The notes below the pieces were generated by a model that did not search any database, was not told the origin of the DNA, and saw only the letters and a list, made by a program, of their open reading frames with translations. A stretch of 64,000 bases of DNA. Origin: Pseudomonas sp. MWU16-30317. Lineage in GTDB: Bacteria; Pseudomonadota; Gammaproteobacteria; Pseudomonadales; Pseudomonadaceae. The position numbers and the translations under genes were made by a program. This document shows, one piece after another, positions 30,845 through 40,511 of this stretch; within the stretch, counting starts at the first letter, position 1; each line of letters opens with the position of its first letter. The stretch is from positions 310,001-374,000 of the forward strand of contig NZ_JAIWJA010000003.1 in assembly GCF_020515695.1 (NCBI RefSeq). Direction: 5' to 3'.

Positions 30845-32515
30845 TTGTCTACGCCCGTCGAAACCGTGCGCCTGTTGCTCCTGGCTGATCAAGCCGTATG
30901 GACGGTAGCTGTGCAGGAGTCCCTCGCACCGTTGGGCGATGGCTATGCGCTGGTTTCGGCAGCGAGCTGGGAGGCGGTCGGCGCCTTGTTCGATGGCGAC
31001 CCTCACGCGATCCTGCTGACGACCGCACAGTTGCAGCCCGGCCCCGGCCAATGCGTGCTGCCCCAGGTGCTGCTGCTGGAGGCCGAGCCGGATACCGCGC
31101 CGTTGGGCGTCAGTGACTGGCTGGTCCGTGGCCAGATGGGCCCCGACACGCTGCGCCGTTGCCTGCGCCATGTGCGCGAGCGCGGCGCGTTGGAAAGCAC
31201 CTTGCAGCGTCTGGCCGAACAGGACCCTTTGACGGGTATCGCCAACCGCCAGGGTTTCCAGACGCTGCTGGCGGCGCGCCTGGTAATCAACGAGGGCCGT
31301 GGCATCGCCCTTGGCCATTTCGACCTCGACAACTTTCGCTCGGCCAACGACGCCCTTGGCCATCAGGCCGGCGATCGGCTGATCCTCCAAGTGGTGGCGC
31401 GCCTCAAGGGTGAGCTCGAGCCCGGCGATCAACTGTCCCGCCTGGGCAGCGACGAGTTCGCCCTGCTGATCGATACTCGCCGCGATCCCCAGCGCGCCGA
31501 AGTCTTGGCCGAGCGGATTGTCGAGGCCATGTCCGAACCCTACTGGATCGATGGCGAGAGCCTGCTGATCGGCTGCAGCCTGGGCATCGCCCACGCCCGC
31601 GCCAAGGCGGGCGCCGACCCGTTGATGTGGCATGCGCATATCGCCATGCAGCAGGCGAAGAACATCCAGGGCTGCACCTTTCATGTCTTCAACGAACGCA
31701 TCAATCGCCACGCCCGTAGCCTCGCCGACCTCGAAAGCGAACTGCGCCGCGCCCTGCGCCGTGACGAGCTGGAGCTGCACTACCAACCTCGGCTGAACCT
31801 GCACAGCGGCGAAATCGTCGGCGTCGAGGCCCTGGTGCGCTGGCGGCACACCGAGCGCGGGCTACTGCCGCCCAGTGAATTCGTGCCGCTGGCCGAGCAG
31901 AGCGGTTTGATCGTGCCTTTGGGCTACTGGGTCATCTCCCGCGCCCTGCGCGATATGCAGGACCTGCGCGAGCGCGGCATGGCGCCGCTGCACATGGCGG
32001 TCAACCTGTCGTTCCGCCAGTTTCAGGACAGCCAGTTGCTCGTCACCCTCGGGCGCTTGATCAGCGAGCGCGGCATCGATGCCAGCTGGCTGGAATTCGA
32101 ACTGACCGAAACCGCTGTGATGCGCCGCAACGATCAGGTCAAGCAGACCATGGATGCCCTGGGCAAGCTGGGCGTGCGCTTTTCGCTGGACGATTTCGGC
32201 ACCGGATTCTCTTCATTCGTGCATCTCAACAGCCTGCCGATCGCCTTGTTGAAGATCGACAAGAGCTTCGTCGCTGGCATGGAGACGCGCGAAGAGAACC
32301 GCCAACTGGTGCACGCCATGATCCATCTGGCCCACAACCTCAACCTGCAAGTGGTGGCCGAAGGTGTCGAAACCGCAGAGCAGCTCACGCTGCTGCGCGG
32401 TTTCGGCTGCGATCAGGTGCAGGGTTACCTGATCAGTAAGGCGCTGCCTCTGGACGCTTTTGCCGAGTTTCTGCAACGGGGCTCGGCGCAGCAGTGGGCG
32501 CTGGGGCAAGGTTGA
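30845..32515 (+). CDS. EAL-domain c-di-GMP phosphodiesterase with degenerate GGDEF and receiver-like domain
   Basis: 556 residues. Residues 1-110 resemble a response-regulator receiver but lack the phospho-acceptor (AILLTT where ILLD would be). Residues 115-285 are GGDEF-type, with G201-S-D-E-F205 in place of GGDEF, so cyclase activity is doubtful though GTP binding may remain. Residues 300-550 are a full EAL domain: GVEALVRW, AVNLSFRQF, ELTETAV, DDFGTGFSS, KIDKSFV, AEGVETAEQ, QGYLISK. It should hydrolyse c-di-GMP. The position equals P. aeruginosa PA5295 (ProE), a phosphodiesterase. TTG start with aaggag 5 nt upstream. Its 3' end overlaps the MATE gene by 83 bp, tail to tail. Confidence 0.9.
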   Translation: MSTPVETVRLLLLADQAVWTVAVQESLAPLGDGYALVSAASWEAVGALFDGDPHAILLTTAQLQPGPGQCVLPQVLLLEAEPDTAPLGVSDWLVRGQMGPDTLRRCLRHVRERGALESTLQRLAEQDPLTGIANRQGFQTLLAARLVINEGRGIALGHFDLDNFRSANDALGHQAGDRLILQVVARLKGELEPGDQLSRLGSDEFALLIDTRRDPQRAEVLAERIVEAMSEPYWIDGESLLIGCSLGIAHARAKAGADPLMWHAHIAMQQAKNIQGCTFHVFNERINRHARSLADLESELRRALRRDELELHYQPRLNLHSGEIVGVEALVRWRHTERGLLPPSEFVPLAEQSGLIVPLGYWVISRALRDMQDLRERGMAPLHMAVNLSFRQFQDSQLLVTLGRLISERGIDASWLEFELTETAVMRRNDQVKQTMDALGKLGVRFSLDDFGTGFSSFVHLNSLPIALLKIDKSFVAGMETREENRQLVHAMIHLAHNLNLQVVAEGVETAEQLTLLRGFGCDQVQGYLISKALPLDAFAEFLQRGSAQQWALGQG

Positions 32516-33875
32516 CCGTGGTCCGCTTGATCAGTCGGCGCATTTTCCATTCAAAAACGCTGGTGAGAATGATCGCCGAACAGCCCAGGCCCATCGCCAG
32601 CCCCCACCAGATGCCTTCAGGCCCCCACCCGGCATGGAACGCCAGCAGCCAGGCGGCGGGCGCACCGATTACCCAGTAGCAGAACAACCCCACCACGAAG
32701 GTCGTGCGTGCATCCTTGAGGCCCCGGATCGCGCCCATGGCGATGGTCTGCACGCCATCGAACAGTTCGAACCACGCGGCCACCGCCAGCAGGCTCAAGG
32801 CGACCTGGACCACCGGCTGGAAGGCCGGATCCTGCTCGTTGAGCATCAGCCCGATGACCGCATTCGGTGCCAGCCAGAACAATACCGAAAACCCCAGCAT
32901 CGCCAGCCCGCCGACGCCGATGCCCAAGCGCCCGGCCAGGCGCGCGTTGGCCAGTTGGTCGGCACCATAATGGCGGCCGATCCGCAGCGTGACCGCGTAG
33001 GACATGCCGGCCGGCACCATGAACGCCACCGAGACGATCTGCAGGGCGATCTGATGTGCCGCCAGCGGCACGCTGCCGAGCAACCCCATGCACAGCGCGG
33101 CGAAGGCGAACACGCCGACTTCCACTGCATAGGTGCCGCCGATCGGCAGGCCCAGGCGCCACAGCTCGCGGATCGCGGCCACGGACGGGCGCAGTAGCCC
33201 CTGCCGGATCGGATAGCTGGCGTAGGCCCGGTGCCGGCCGATGTGCAGGGCCAGCAGAATGGCCATGCCGGTGCTGACGATGGCGGTCACCAGGCCGATA
33301 CCAGTCAGGCCCAGCTTGGGCAAGCCGAACATCCCTTCGATCAGGGCGTGCTTGAGCCCGTAGTTGACCACCGTACCCCCTATGCTGATGATCATTACCG
33401 GTCCGGGCCGGCCGACGGCGCTGGTGAACCCGCGCAACGCCATAAAGCTCAGGTTGCCGGGCATGGCCAGCGGTAGCAGCAGTAGAAACTGACCGGCGAA
33501 GGCCACGTTGACGGGCGATTGGCCCAGCAGCAACAGGACCGGGCCGAGGTTCCACAGCAACACCGCGCCCAGCACCGCCAGCAGCCAGGCCAGCCACAAG
33601 CCGGCCTGAGTGAGTTTCGCCGCGCCCAGATGATCACCGGCGCCATGGCGCATGGACACCAGCGTCCCGACCGCCGCCATCACGCCGATACAGAAAATCG
33701 ACACGAACGAATAGCTCGCCGCGCCCAGGCCGCCGCCGGCCAACGCCTCGGGGCTCAAGCGCGCCATCATCAGGGTGTCGGTCAGCAGCATCAGCATGTG
33801 CGCCAACTGCGAGGCGATCAGCGGCCCTGCCAGACGCAGCAAGGCTTTGAGTTCGACGCGAAGGGGCGAGGTCAT
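32433..33875 (-). CDS. MATE-family multidrug/cation antiporter
   Basis: 480 residues with about twelve transmembrane segments in two halves; typical stretches LAGPLIASQLAHMLMLLTDT (TM1), GVMAAVGTLVSMRHGAGD, and PLAAHQIALQIVSVAFMVPA in the second half. NorM-like H+ or Na+ driven drug exporter; substrates unknown. The last ~27 codons, past KRTTVNLAPAPTAAPSPVAE, are a Pro/Ala-rich tail that runs antisense into the EAL gene. Divergent from a LysR gene, with a palindrome between them. Confidence 0.92.
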   Translation of the reverse strand: MTSPLRVELKALLRLAGPLIASQLAHMLMLLTDTLMMARLSPEALAGGGLGAASYSFVSIFCIGVMAAVGTLVSMRHGAGDHLGAAKLTQAGLWLAWLLAVLGAVLLWNLGPVLLLLGQSPVNVAFAGQFLLLLPLAMPGNLSFMALRGFTSAVGRPGPVMIISIGGTVVNYGLKHALIEGMFGLPKLGLTGIGLVTAIVSTGMAILLALHIGRHRAYASYPIRQGLLRPSVAAIRELWRLGLPIGGTYAVEVGVFAFAALCMGLLGSVPLAAHQIALQIVSVAFMVPAGMSYAVTLRIGRHYGADQLANARLAGRLGIGVGGLAMLGFSVLFWLAPNAVIGLMLNEQDPAFQPVVQVALSLLAVAAWFELFDGVQTIAMGAIRGLKDARTTFVVGLFCYWVIGAPAAWLLAFHAGWGPEGIWWGLAMGLGCSAIILTSVFEWKMRRLIKRTTVNLAPAPTAAPSPVAETRQKRPEAAPY

Positions 33876-33960
33876 GGCGGGTCACGATAGAGGCAGGGGC
33901 AAGGCTGCCTATTGTCGCGCTTGCTAGGCCGCGACACAAAAGGATAAAAAAGATATGTGG

Positions 33961-33977
33961 CATGAGTAATACTCATG
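33961..33977. promoter_or_regulatory. Palindromic operator candidate between MATE and LysR genes
   Basis: catgagta-a-tactcatg: perfect 8-bp arms, containing the T-N11-A pattern typical of LysR sites, 48 bp before the lysR start and 85 bp before the MATE start. Confidence 0.65.
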
Positions 33978-34025
33978 TCTCGGTGTTCCGCGGTTTTGCG
34001 CGTCGCCTATTTCGGGAGGTCCTTC

Positions 34026-34946
34026 ATGAACCGTCGTCTGCCGCCTCTCTATGCCTTGCGGGCTTTCGAAGCCGCCGCTCGCCACAGCTCCTTCACCCGT
34101 GCGGCGGATGAGTTATCGATCACCCAAAGCGCGGTCAGCCGGCATATTCGCACCCTTGAAAGCCACTTCGGCTGTCGTCTGTTCGTGCGCAGTGGCCGCG
34201 CCTTGCAGCTCAGCGAGTCGGCGCGGCTGCTGTTGCCCGGCGTGCGCGAGGGCTTTGCGGCGCTGGAGCGCGCCTGCCACACCCTGCAGGCCGAGGACGA
34301 TGTGCTGCGCATGAAAGCCCCCTCGACCTTGACCATGCGCTGGCTGTTGGCGCGCCTGAGCCGCTTTCGTCACGTGCAGGCCGGCAACGAGGTGCAACTG
34401 ACCAGCGCCTGGATGGAAATCGACCATGTCGACTTCAATCAGGAGCCCTTCGATTGCGCGGTGTTGCTGTCCAACGGCAACTTCCCGGCAGAGTGGGAGG
34501 CAGCCCACCTGTTTGCCGAGCTGTTGATTCCGGTGGGCTCGCCGGCGTTGATCAATGACGCGCCGTGGGATTCCGAGCGCCTGGCCAGTACCGAGTTGCT
34601 GCACCCCACGCCCGACCGCCGTGACTGGCGTAGCTGGCTGCAACGCATGGGCCTGACCGAGCAGGTGTCGATCCGTGGCGGGCAGGCGTTCGACACCCTG
34701 GAGTTGGGCATGATCGCCGCCGCGCGGGGCTATGGCGTGGCCATCGGTGATTTGTTGATGGTGGCCGAGGACGTGGCCCAGCAGCGCCTGAGCCTGCCGT
34801 GGCCCACGGCGGTGGCCAGTGGCGAAGACTATTATCTGGTCTGGCCGAAGACGCGTCCGGGTGGCGAGCGGCTGCGGCGCTTGAGCGAGTTCCTGCAGGC
34901 CGAGGTGGCGGCGATGCGTTTACCCGACGTGGAAATCCTCCGCTGA
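34026..34946 (+). CDS. LysR-family regulator
   Basis: 306 residues. N-terminal HTH: YALRAFEAAARHSSFTRAAD followed by ELSITQSAVSRHIRTLE, of the GcvA-like subgroup. C-terminal periplasmic-binding-like effector domain. ggagg 5 nt before ATG 34026 decides the start over ATG 33975. It is divergent from the MATE pump and probably controls it through the palindrome between them. P. putida has a LysR gene near its lysine genes; whether this is that regulator displaced by the chemoreceptor gene is uncertain. Confidence 0.88.
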   Translation: MNRRLPPLYALRAFEAAARHSSFTRAADELSITQSAVSRHIRTLESHFGCRLFVRSGRALQLSESARLLLPGVREGFAALERACHTLQAEDDVLRMKAPSTLTMRWLLARLSRFRHVQAGNEVQLTSAWMEIDHVDFNQEPFDCAVLLSNGNFPAEWEAAHLFAELLIPVGSPALINDAPWDSERLASTELLHPTPDRRDWRSWLQRMGLTEQVSIRGGQAFDTLELGMIAAARGYGVAIGDLLMVAEDVAQQRLSLPWPTAVASGEDYYLVWPKTRPGGERLRRLSEFLQAEVAAMRLPDVEILR

Positions 34947-35108
34947 TGGGGGCGCGTCAAATAACCGGGTGATGGACTCAAGTATCTTGCGGTCGCGCCG
35001 ATGCTTAAAGCACAGAACCTCGCGACGAAAGGTTCGCTTGCGTGTTCAAAAAACAGCTATGCCGCGCGGTAGTCCGATCTGTGATCGAGCTGGCGGCCAG
35101 GAGTTTCT

Positions 35109-37097
35109 ATGTCTCAACCTCGTGCCCGAATTGCCACGCAACTCGGGGTCACTCTTGCCGTCATTCTGGTGGTGGTCATCAGCGCCAGTACCCTGTTCGC
35201 GTTGCGTTCATTGGACACCGCCAACCTGCACACCCGCGAGGCGCACATGTCCAGCGAGGCGCGGTTGCTTGCCGACCAGTTGCTGACCTTCCATTCGACC
35301 TTGCGCGACAGCACCCAGCGCCTCAGCGGCTTGTTCGAGTCGCGCTTCAAGCGCGGCCTGACGCTCGACGCCACGCAGTCGGTAACCGTGGGCAGTGTGC
35401 AGACCCCGAGCCTGAGCCTGGGCGACGGCGAGGTGCTCAACAACGATTTCCGCGAGGTTGACGATTTCCGCACGATGACCGCCGGCGTGGCCACGGTGTT
35501 CGTGCGCAGCGGCAGCGATTTCATCCGCATCAGCACCTCGCTGACCAAGCAGGACGGCAGCCGCGCCATCGGCACGCTGCTCGACCATGCCCACCCGGCC
35601 TACGCGCTGTTGATGGCAGGCCAGAGCTATGTGGGCCGCGCGGTGCTGTTCGACCGCTCCTACATGACCCAGTACACCCCGGTGCGCGACGCCAGCGGCC
35701 AGGTGATCGCCGTCTTGTTCGTGGGCTTCGATTACACCGATGCGCAAAAGGCTCAATTCGACAACCTCAAGCAATTCCGCCTCGGCAAGACCGGCTCCCT
35801 GGCGCTGCTCGACGAAAAGGGCAAATGGCTGGTGCCACCGGCTGGCGTCAAGGACACCGACAAGGCCGCCACGGCCTTGGCCGAATTGGCCAAACGCCCT
35901 GGTGTCGCCGACGTGTGGAGCGACAGCGGTGATGACTTCTACTCCGTGGCCATGCCCTTCAGCGGCGGCCCCTGGAGCGTGATCGCCACCATGCCGGAAG
36001 AGGAGCTGCGCGCCGTGACCTGGGACGTGGGCGTGCAGTTGATCATCGGTAGTCTGCTGACCACTTTGATTGCTGTGGCGGCGACCATCTGGCTGCTGCG
36101 GCGCAAGCTCAAGCCCCTGAGCGACCTGGTGATCCAGGCCGAGGCCATGGGCGCGGGCGACCTGAGCGTACGCATGACCCTCGCCAGCCACGACGAGATC
36201 GGCCAGTTGGCGCGCAGCTTCAACCAGATGGGCGATGCGCTGGGCAATACTGTCACGCACATTCGCGATGCCGCGCAGCAGGTCAGTGGCCGCGCGCAGG
36301 TGTTGTCGGGCTTGTCCAGCGGTGCCTATGAAGGGATGGAGCAGCAGTCCGGCGAGATCACCAGCATGGCGGGGGCGGTGGAGGAGTTCAGCGCTACTTC
36401 CCTGAATATCGCCGACAACATGGGCAATACCGAGCGTATGGCCCGAGAGAATACCGAGCAGACGCGTATCGGCCGGGCTTCGATGACCGAGGCGTCGTCC
36501 TCCTTGGAGCAGATTGCCAAGGCCCTGAGCGGCACGGCGACGGTGATCAACACCTTGGGCCAGCGCTCACAGGAAATCGGCGGCATCGTCGGGGTGATCA
36601 CGTCGATCGCCGAGCAGACCAACCTGTTGGCGCTCAACGCGGCCATCGAGGCGGCGCGGGCCGGCGAGCAAGGTCGCGGTTTTGCGGTGGTGGCCGACGA
36701 GGTGCGCAGCCTGGCTTCGCGCACGCGGCAGGCCACGGACGAGATTTCCAGCATGATCGGCAGCATCCAGCAGGAAACCAGCAACGCCATCCAGACCATG
36801 GAGCAGGGCAATCGCTTGATGGAAGAGGGCCTGACGCGCAACGCCAAGGTGGCCGACGCGTTGGCGCACATCGATGAGCAAAGCCGCTCGGCGGGGCATC
36901 AGTTCGCGGCGATTTCCACCGCGACCCAGGAGCAGAGCAGTACCGCGACTTTGTTGAGCAGCAATCTGCAGAGCATTGCCATGGCCAACAGCGAGCAGCG
37001 CGAGGTGGTGTCGCATCTGGCGGACACGGCGCGGGAGCTGGAAGGGTTGGCGGCAGAGTTGCGCCAAGAGGTGGATCGGTTTCGGGTTGATCGTTGA
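35109..37097 (+). CDS. Methyl-accepting chemotaxis protein
   Basis: 662 residues. TM1 near 12-32, then a large periplasmic ligand domain of the double-Cache/Cache3-Cache2 kind (residues 35-310: [58 protein letters not shown]), TM2 near 310-330 ([20 protein letters not shown]), HAMP ([20 protein letters not shown]), and a signalling tip [20 protein letters not shown]. Ligand unknown; the Cache type often binds organic acids or amines, and the neighbouring lysine genes hint at a nutrient link. ggagt lies before the ATG. Confidence 0.93.
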   Translation: MSQPRARIATQLGVTLAVILVVVISASTLFALRSLDTANLHTREAHMSSEARLLADQLLTFHSTLRDSTQRLSGLFESRFKRGLTLDATQSVTVGSVQTPSLSLGDGEVLNNDFREVDDFRTMTAGVATVFVRSGSDFIRISTSLTKQDGSRAIGTLLDHAHPAYALLMAGQSYVGRAVLFDRSYMTQYTPVRDASGQVIAVLFVGFDYTDAQKAQFDNLKQFRLGKTGSLALLDEKGKWLVPPAGVKDTDKAATALAELAKRPGVADVWSDSGDDFYSVAMPFSGGPWSVIATMPEEELRAVTWDVGVQLIIGSLLTTLIAVAATIWLLRRKLKPLSDLVIQAEAMGAGDLSVRMTLASHDEIGQLARSFNQMGDALGNTVTHIRDAAQQVSGRAQVLSGLSSGAYEGMEQQSGEITSMAGAVEEFSATSLNIADNMGNTERMARENTEQTRIGRASMTEASSSLEQIAKALSGTATVINTLGQRSQEIGGIVGVITSIAEQTNLLALNAAIEAARAGEQGRGFAVVADEVRSLASRTRQATDEISSMIGSIQQETSNAIQTMEQGNRLMEEGLTRNAKVADALAHIDEQSRSAGHQFAAISTATQEQSSTATLLSSNLQSIAMANSEQREVVSHLADTARELEGLAAELRQEVDRFRVDR

Positions 37098-37134
37098 TCT
37101 GCGTTCAATCAGTGATGTCCGAGGTTTAGCCGCG

Positions 37135-37158
37135 AGCCCCTTCGTTGCCGAAGGGGCT
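37135..37158. terminator. Hairpin between MCP and hglS
   Basis: agccccttcg-ttgc-cgaaggggct, perfect 10-bp stem between convergent genes. No strong T-tract, so a weak terminator or REP remnant. Confidence 0.55.
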
Positions 37159-37189
37159 TGCGCGTTTGGCGGCGAAGAGGCCGTTTGCA

Positions 37190-38608
37190 TCACCTCAAGG
37201 CTTGTAGCTCGACGCCCAGTTCACGTGCACACTGCTCAATCGACCGCTGCTCAGTCTCGGCATACAGCCCCAATTCATCGATCACCTTCGCCCCCAGCGC
37301 CCGTTCGAAATCGGCCTGGTTGGACTGCGTCCCATAATCGGCCTGTGCGTGATCTCCCAGATTCGACTGGAAGATCCCGGCCGCACTGACCGGCAGGAAA
37401 TCCTCATACACCAGCGGTTCGAAGCGCACATGGCCCGCTTCGACCAGGCTCTGCAAATCCCCCTTGTGGGAGCGGGTTTTGCCCGCGAAAGCGCCGGCCT
37501 CGCGCCCTTCGTCGGTCACGAAATAACGAAAGAACGCCAACCCCTGCTCGCGCATCTGCATCAGGTCATCGGGAAACTCGCTGAACTGCTCGCCCAGCAG
37601 CGCCATGTACTCATGGGCATTGCCCTCGGCCGGGAACCCCGCCAGCGCCTGTCGTGAGGCATTCAGCAACCGGTCATACAGCGCGCGGCCCTTGGCGGTC
37701 AGCGCCGCGCCACGTTGCTCGATCTCGCCGAAGCGGGCGGTGTGGCTGCCCATCGCGCCCTCGTGCTGATCGGTGAACGCGACGTGCTCCTGCAACGCCT
37801 TGAAACTGGTCTGACGCAGCAGTATCGGGTGGCGGCGCGTCGGCGGGCCTTCGATCACCGCCTTGGGCGCGATACCTTTGCCCGGCATGCCGGCCTGGAC
37901 TTGATCGATATCCAGAGTGCGTGGTGTCAGGTGATTGATATGCGGACCCTTGAACGCCACCACGTCGGCGATCAGACGGTGTTCGTCGTGCAGTGCCTGG
38001 TATTCGGTCGCACTGACCGTGGCTTCACGGTGCCAGCGAAACGTCTCCAGCGCCTGTTCGACGAAAGTTTCGCCATCTGCCGGCGAGAGACCGCCCTCCC
38101 GCTCGAACTGCTCGATCAGGCTCAAGGCCAAGGGTGTGAAGATCTGCCGCTGGTCGAGGATCGTCTGGGCACGTTGACGAAGCGCCGGGTTGTCGATCAG
38201 TTCCAGGCGCAGCAAAGAGGTAAAAACCCGGAATGGGCTGGTTTGCAGGGCGTGTTCGTGCACCGCCCGAAACGCCGTCGAATGCACCGGCACGCCGGCC
38301 GAGGTCAGGTCGTAATAGCCCACCGGCTGCATCCCCAGCACTGCAAACAGGCGGCGGATAGTCGCTAGCTCATAGGCGCTTCCGAGGCGGATGGCCCCGT
38401 GGCGCTCCATGTCCAGGCGCTCGATCTCGCCGGTGCGATGCAAGGATGCCGCGACAGCGGGTTGCTCGGCCAGGACCTTGCTATTGACCTCGCCAACCAG
38501 CGCCAGCAGATCGCCGTACAACGGCACTTCCTGTTTATACATGTCGGACATGGCGCGCGAGAATCGGCCGCGCAGGGTATCCGGGCTGACGAAGGCAGGG
38601 GTAGACAT
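37190..38608 (-). CDS. hglS: 2-oxoadipate dioxygenase/decarboxylase (HglS, DUF1338)
   Basis: Fe(II)-dependent conversion of 2-oxoadipate to D-2-hydroxyglutarate in the D-lysine route of Pseudomonas. 472 residues. Ligands expected from P. putida HglS are visible: H70 and R74 in ERHGAIRLG, H226 in GPHINHLTPRTL, and Glu in ARFGEIEQRG (E295). ATG 38608 with ggagcg upstream; the frame stays open to 39190 across the divergent amaB region but that is antisense to it. A REP element is translated in frame at residues 371-383 (see separate entry). Divergent from amaB. Confidence 0.93.
   Translation of the reverse strand: MSTPAFVSPDTLRGRFSRAMSDMYKQEVPLYGDLLALVGEVNSKVLAEQPAVAASLHRTGEIERLDMERHGAIRLGSAYELATIRRLFAVLGMQPVGYYDLTSAGVPVHSTAFRAVHEHALQTSPFRVFTSLLRLELIDNPALRQRAQTILDQRQIFTPLALSLIEQFEREGGLSPADGETFVEQALETFRWHREATVSATEYQALHDEHRLIADVVAFKGPHINHLTPRTLDIDQVQAGMPGKGIAPKAVIEGPPTRRHPILLRQTSFKALQEHVAFTDQHEGAMGSHTARFGEIEQRGAALTAKGRALYDRLLNASRQALAGFPAEGNAHEYMALLGEQFSEFPDDLMQMREQGLAFFRYFVTDEGREAGAFAGKTRSHKGDLQSLVEAGHVRFEPLVYEDFLPVSAAGIFQSNLGDHAQADYGTQSNQADFERALGAKVIDELGLYAETEQRSIEQCARELGVELQALR
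37461..37494. repeat. REP element inside hglS
   Basis: cccttgtgggagcgggtttt then gcccgcgaaagcgc, a typical Pseudomonas REP, encodes residues AGAFAGKTRSHKG on the minus strand without frameshift, near a variable loop between conserved blocks (..FFRYFVTDEG and LVEAGHVRFE..). Confidence 0.85.
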
Positions 38609-38752
38609 GAGGCGCTCCACTCGAGGCGTGTTCAGACGCTTATGTAACCGATTCGACGGGCTGTCGCGCAAGCGAAATAAACTCCGGCCGTCATTCCATA
38701 AAGTCGGGAACCTGCTGGACGCACCGTAGTGATAGATCATTTCGATGGGGTC

Positions 38753-38767
38753 ATTCCGTGGCGGAAT
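38753..38767. promoter_or_regulatory. Inverted repeat in the hglS-amaB intergenic region
   Basis: attccg-tgg-cggaat, 6-bp perfect arms, 101 bp before amaB and 145 bp before hglS. Candidate shared operator for lysine control. Confidence 0.45.
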
Positions 38768-38867
38768 AATAAACGGAAGATTGCTCGCTTGTGAGTCGCC
38801 GTGCGCCGAGCCGATACTCCCGCTATCTTGGAACCTTCCCGTTAAGCCGATTTGCAGGAGACAGCAC

Positions 38868-40361
38868 ATGATTGATGGATTGCTCGAGAGCCTGGGCGTT
38901 GCCCACAGTGCCTTCAAGGGCGGCAACCACGCCGTGCATACGCCCATCGACGGTAGCCAGATCGGCGCAGTGACCCTCGAGACCAAAGCCCAGGTGCAGA
39001 GCAAGATCGACACCGCCGCCAATGCCTTCCAGCAATGGCGCAACGTGCCGGCCCCACGTCGTGGCGAGCTGGTGCGCCTGTTTGGCGAAGTGCTGCGGGC
39101 GCACAAGGCGCAACTGGGCGAACTGGTGTCCATCGAGGCCGGCAAGATCACCCAGGAAGGCCTGGGCGAAGTGCAGGAGATGATCGACATCTGCGACTTC
39201 GCTGTCGGTCTGTCGCGCCAGCTCTACGGCTTGACCATCGCCTCCGAGCGCCCTGGCCACCATATGCGTGAAACCTGGCACCCGCTGGGTGTGGTCGGTG
39301 TCATCAGTGCGTTCAACTTCCCGGTGGCCGTCTGGTCGTGGAACACCGCGCTGGCGCTGGTGGCCGGCAACACTGTGCTGTGGAAACCGTCGGAAAAAAC
39401 CCCGCTGACCGCCCTGGCATGCCAGGCGCTGTTCGAAAAAGCCCTCAAGGCCTTTGGCAGTGATGCCCCGGCCGGTCTCTGCCAGCTGATCATCGGCGAC
39501 CGTGACGCAGGTGAGGCGCTGGTGGACGATCCGCGCGTGCCATTGGTGAGCGCCACCGGCAGTACCCGCATGGGCCGTGAAGTCGGCCCGCGCGTGGCGG
39601 CACGTTTCGGGCGCAGCATCCTCGAACTGGGCGGCAACAACGCGATGATCCTCGCGCCGAGTGCCGATCTCGATCTGGCCGTGCGCGGCATTCTGTTCTC
39701 GGCCGTGGGCACGGCCGGCCAGCGCTGCACCTCCTTGCGCCGTGTCATCGTGCATGCCTCGATCAAGGATGAAGTACTGGCGCGGGTCAAGGCAGCCTAC
39801 GGCAAAGTGCGCATCGGTGATCCGCGCGAGAACAATCTGGTCGGGCCGCTGATCGACAAGGCCGCGTACCAGGCCATGCAGGACGCGCTGGCTCAGGCCC
39901 GTAATGAGGGCGGCAGCGTGTTCGGAGGCGAGCGACAGTTGCAGGACCAATACCCGAACGGTTACTACGTGACGCCGGCGATTGTCGAGATGCCGGCTCA
40001 GAGCGCCGTGGTGCGCCACGAGACGTTTGCGCCGATCCTGTATGTGTTGAGCTATGACGATTTCGATGAGGCGCTGCGCCTGAACAACGAAGTGCCGCAG
40101 GGTCTGTCGTCGTGCATTTTCACCACCGACCTGCGCGAAGCCGAGCGTTTCCAGAGCGCTTCGGGCAGTGACTGCGGGATCGCCAACGTCAATATCGGCA
40201 CCAGCGGCGCAGAAATCGGCGGTGCCTTCGGTGGCGAGAAGGAGACCGGCGGCGGTCGCGAGTCCGGCTCGGATGCCTGGAAGGCCTACATGCGCCGCCA
40301 GACCAATACCGTGAACTATTCACGTGAACTGCCGCTGGCGCAGGGTATTGTTTTTGACTGA
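38868..40361 (+). CDS. amaB: L-aminoadipate-semialdehyde dehydrogenase AmaB
   Basis: Aldehyde dehydrogenase of the antiquitin (ALDH7) type that turns Delta1-piperideine-6-carboxylate/aminoadipate semialdehyde into 2-aminoadipate. 497 residues. Cys in VGTAGQRCTSLRRVIVH, Glu in LELGGNNAMIL, NAD loop SATGSTRMGREV, and the C-terminal GGAFGGEKETGGGRESGSDA of the ALDH7 family. ATG 38868 with caggag 7 nt upstream; codons before it are promoter region. First gene of amaB-amaA. Confidence 0.93.
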   Translation: MIDGLLESLGVAHSAFKGGNHAVHTPIDGSQIGAVTLETKAQVQSKIDTAANAFQQWRNVPAPRRGELVRLFGEVLRAHKAQLGELVSIEAGKITQEGLGEVQEMIDICDFAVGLSRQLYGLTIASERPGHHMRETWHPLGVVGVISAFNFPVAVWSWNTALALVAGNTVLWKPSEKTPLTALACQALFEKALKAFGSDAPAGLCQLIIGDRDAGEALVDDPRVPLVSATGSTRMGREVGPRVAARFGRSILELGGNNAMILAPSADLDLAVRGILFSAVGTAGQRCTSLRRVIVHASIKDEVLARVKAAYGKVRIGDPRENNLVGPLIDKAAYQAMQDALAQARNEGGSVFGGERQLQDQYPNGYYVTPAIVEMPAQSAVVRHETFAPILYVLSYDDFDEALRLNNEVPQGLSSCIFTTDLREAERFQSASGSDCGIANVNIGTSGAEIGGAFGGEKETGGGRESGSDAWKAYMRRQTNTVNYSRELPLAQGIVFD

Positions 40362-40390
40362 TAGAGCGACTTGAGACAGTAGCGATCTCT

Positions 40391-40475
40391 GGGCCGCCTT
40401 CGCGGGCAAGCCATGCTGCCACAGCCGCAGGACGTTGCATCTGTGTGGCAGCAAGGCTTGCCCGCGAAGGGGCCG
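40391..40475. repeat. Inverted REP pair between amaB and amaA
   Basis: gggccgccttcgcgggcaag..gctgccaca and inverted ..tgtggcagcaaggcttgccc.. flank a short loop inside the presumed operon. Confidence 0.85.
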
Positions 40476-40511
40476 GTACTGACAGTACACATCCCCTATT
40501 CGAGCCCAGCC

